Below are positions 32,230-33,749 of a stretch of DNA of 33,749 bases, piece after piece. The notes under the pieces are model-generated. The model was not told where the DNA came from and ran no database searches. It worked only from the letters and a program-made list of their open reading frames with translations. Position 1 is the stretch's first letter, and each line of letters begins with the position of its first letter. The translations under genes and the position numbers were made by a program. This DNA is from CAISIP01 sp963974265. GTDB lineage: Bacteria; Pseudomonadota; Gammaproteobacteria; Burkholderiales; Burkholderiaceae_C. The DNA lies in the NCBI GenBank assembly GCA_963974265.1, contig CAXBDR010000014.1:1-33749 (forward strand), given 5' to 3'.

Positions 32230-33738
32230 TCAGTTGATTAAGCCCAGACTTTCGCGGTACTCGATGGGGCTGAGGGAGCCCAACGATATCTTGATCCGCT
32301 TTTCGTTGTACCAGAGGATGTACTCGTGCACAGCTCGGATGAACACCTCGATGGTGGTCGACTTCCAATCCCGCGGGTAGAACATCTCATTCTTCAGGCG
32401 CCCAAAGAAACCTTCGCAGGCCGCGTTGTCCGGTGAGCACCCCTTGCGCGACAGCGTCAGGTTCGCACTGTGCATCCGATCAAGCCAGCCCGGCCAGCGG
32501 TAATGGGCACCACGGTCGGAGTGAATGATCGGCTTGCTGTCGCACGATTGCACCGTGTCAATGGCCGCATCGAGCATCGTGTTCACCAACTCGGAGTCCG
32601 GTCGGGTACCAAGCGTCCAGCTCACCACCATGCCGTCGAAGCAGTCGATCAAAGGCGAGAGGTAAACCTTTCCCGCCGGGATCTGGAACTCCGTAATGTC
32701 GGTGAGCCACTTCTCGTTCGGTGTCGCCGCCTGGAAGTCACGATTGAGGAGGTTGTCTGGCGCAGGGCTGATCTCTCCGAGGTAGGACCTGTATCGACGC
32801 TTTCTGCGCGCGGGAACACTCAAGCCCTCCTGCCTCATCAGGCGTTGCACGACTTTTTCAGACAGGTGCAACTGGCGTCTGCCCAGCGCCGCACGCATGC
32901 GTCGGTAACCATAGCTGCGGTGGTTGCTCTGAAACACATCGGCAGCGGCAACCCGGGCCTCAGCGTATTTGTCAGGCCTTCGCTGGCGGGCGCAGTGGTA
33001 GAAGTAGGAACTGCGAGCCAGGCCAAGTTCGCCAAGTAGCTCTGTGAGCGAGTAGATGGGTTTGAGGGCGTCAACCAGCAGAGTCTTCTCCCGATTGCTC
33101 AGGAGCTGAGGGTTGACGCCCAGGCCTTTTTTTAGCAGTTCATTGGCCTTCTTCAAGATGTCATGTTCGAGCTGAAGACGGTGAATGCTCTGTTGAAGCG
33201 ACTCGACTTGGCGCTGCAGTTCGGCAGCATCAGGCACTGGCGGTGAATTGTTTTGACGTTTCATGGATGCGGGCATCTCGCGCCCGAGCAACTGGTTTTT
33301 CCAGTTGTACAGCGTCGGCCGACAAACCGCCAGCTTCTGGGCAATTTCTTGTGCGCTGGTCTTTCGGGTGCAAAGCTCAATCACCGCTGCATTCTTGATC
33401 GCGTCGGGGTGCACGATGTTCGGTGCCCGGCCCACAATTCGGTGGCGAACCTCGGGGTGCAACTCGTCAATCCACTCGGTCAGTAACTCCCGACCGGGAT
33501 ATCCCAATGCCCGCATGGTCGAGGCAATACACCGATCGTGATCAAGGTAGTGCTTCACCGCCGCTTTCTTCTGCTGATCGGAATACTTCTGTCCTGATCG
33601 CGAATACCCGACTCGCAGCTTCTGGCTCCGCTCGTACTCCCGGTACCAGCCAATGAGGGAATTTTTAGTCGGATAGCCCAACTGGCGGATCGTGGCCCCC
33701 GATGGCCACTTCAAATTCCCCCACCTGTGGCCGGTCAA
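32230..33738 (-). CDS. IS3-family transposase, single-frame, 5' end uncertain
   Basis: A 502-residue transposase. The N-terminal part has helix-turn-helix repeats (RQLGYPTKNSL, MRALGYPGRELL, EIAQKLAVCRPTLYNW), then a leucine-rich coiled coil (about 173-206) and the IS3 OrfB region with the DDE residues Asp347 (WLTDITEF), Asp408 (HSDRG) and Glu442 (NAACEGFFG). OrfA and OrfB are usually joined by programmed frameshifting in IS3 elements, but here they are one frame. The only start in the window is TTG at 33738, behind GGAGG. The first 14 residues are encoded by the DNA repeat at 33704-33749 and do not resemble transposase, and the first HTH seems to lack its front half. The catalytic triad is intact, so it may still be active. 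Confidence 0.85.
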   Translation of the reverse strand: MTGHRWGNLKWPSGATIRQLGYPTKNSLIGWYREYERSQKLRVGYSRSGQKYSDQQKKAAVKHYLDHDRCIASTMRALGYPGRELLTEWIDELHPEVRHRIVGRAPNIVHPDAIKNAAVIELCTRKTSAQEIAQKLAVCRPTLYNWKNQLLGREMPASMKRQNNSPPVPDAAELQRQVESLQQSIHRLQLEHDILKKANELLKKGLGVNPQLLSNREKTLLVDALKPIYSLTELLGELGLARSSYFYHCARQRRPDKYAEARVAAADVFQSNHRSYGYRRMRAALGRRQLHLSEKVVQRLMRQEGLSVPARRKRRYRSYLGEISPAPDNLLNRDFQAATPNEKWLTDITEFQIPAGKVYLSPLIDCFDGMVVSWTLGTRPDSELVNTMLDAAIDTVQSCDSKPIIHSDRGAHYRWPGWLDRMHSANLTLSRKGCSPDNAACEGFFGRLKNEMFYPRDWKSTTIEVFIRAVHEYILWYNEKRIKISLGSLSPIEYRESLGLIN

Positions 33739-33749
33739 ATTCCTCCAGG
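33704..33749. repeat. Imperfect tandem repeat at the window edge
   Basis: Two copies of about 22-24 nt, TGGCCACTTCAAATTCCCCC (from 33703) and TGGCCGGTCAAATTCCTCCA (from 33728), lie in tandem. They resemble the multiple terminal repeats that flank some IS elements of the IS21 type (recollection). They overlap the 5' end of the transposase frame and may mark the end of a second mobile element running off the window. Confidence 0.5.

Overview
This window looks like part of a chromosomal catabolic island from a high-GC proteobacterium, most likely a betaproteobacterium of the Burkholderiales. That assignment is inference from GC-rich codon use, the liv-type ABC operon with an acyl-CoA synthetase inside it, and the density of acyl-CoA enzymes. 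No rRNA, tRNA or CRISPR array is visible. Almost every gene encodes an enzyme that makes, transports the precursor of, or degrades a CoA thioester.

Layout. (1) 4-5712, minus strand: an operon reading AMP-dependent acyl-CoA ligase, SCP-x type thiolase, two short MaoC/hot-dog proteins, an SDR dehydrogenase and a carboxyltransferase whose frame closes early at the window edge. (2) 5713-5938: a divergent promoter region. (3) 5939-17213, plus strand: crotonase, second thiolase, acyl-CoA dehydrogenase, LivG ATPase, a second acyl-CoA synthetase, LivH and LivM permeases, a periplasmic binding protein, LivF ATPase and an alpha-methylacyl-CoA racemase-like protein. The genes are tightly packed and several overlap by ATGA. 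(4) 17247-22175, minus strand: crotonase, class III CoA-transferase, acetoacetyl-CoA synthetase and a MenB/BadI-like crotonase. (5) 22176-22434: a second divergent control region with a strong hairpin and an IclR-style operator. (6) 22435-29360, plus strand: IclR regulator, crotonase, MmgE/PrpD protein, a frameshifted acyl-CoA dehydrogenase, Nudix hydrolase, MaoC protein and an intact acyl-CoA dehydrogenase. (7) 29456-32078: a chimeric ORF (CoA-ligase N-terminus joined to an acyl-CoA dehydrogenase C-terminus) and a Baeyer-Villiger monooxygenase. (8) 32079-33749: an IS3-family transposase on the minus strand with IS-end-like repeats on both sides.

How the parts could work together (inference). 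An organic acid is captured by the binding protein and imported by LivFGHM. It is activated by one of the acyl-CoA ligases or the CoA-transferase and epimerised by the racemase-like protein. Acyl-CoA dehydrogenases, MaoC hydratases, the SDR and the thiolases then degrade it, with a carboxylation step if a complete carboxylase exists elsewhere. The MenB/BadI-like crotonase, the racemase and the monooxygenase suggest a branched or alicyclic substrate rather than a plain fatty acid. The substrate cannot be named from sequence.

The right flank (about 25.5-33.7 kb) shows decay: a frameshifted gene, a deletion-fusion ORF and mobile DNA. The left half looks intact apart from the truncated carboxyltransferase at the very edge.
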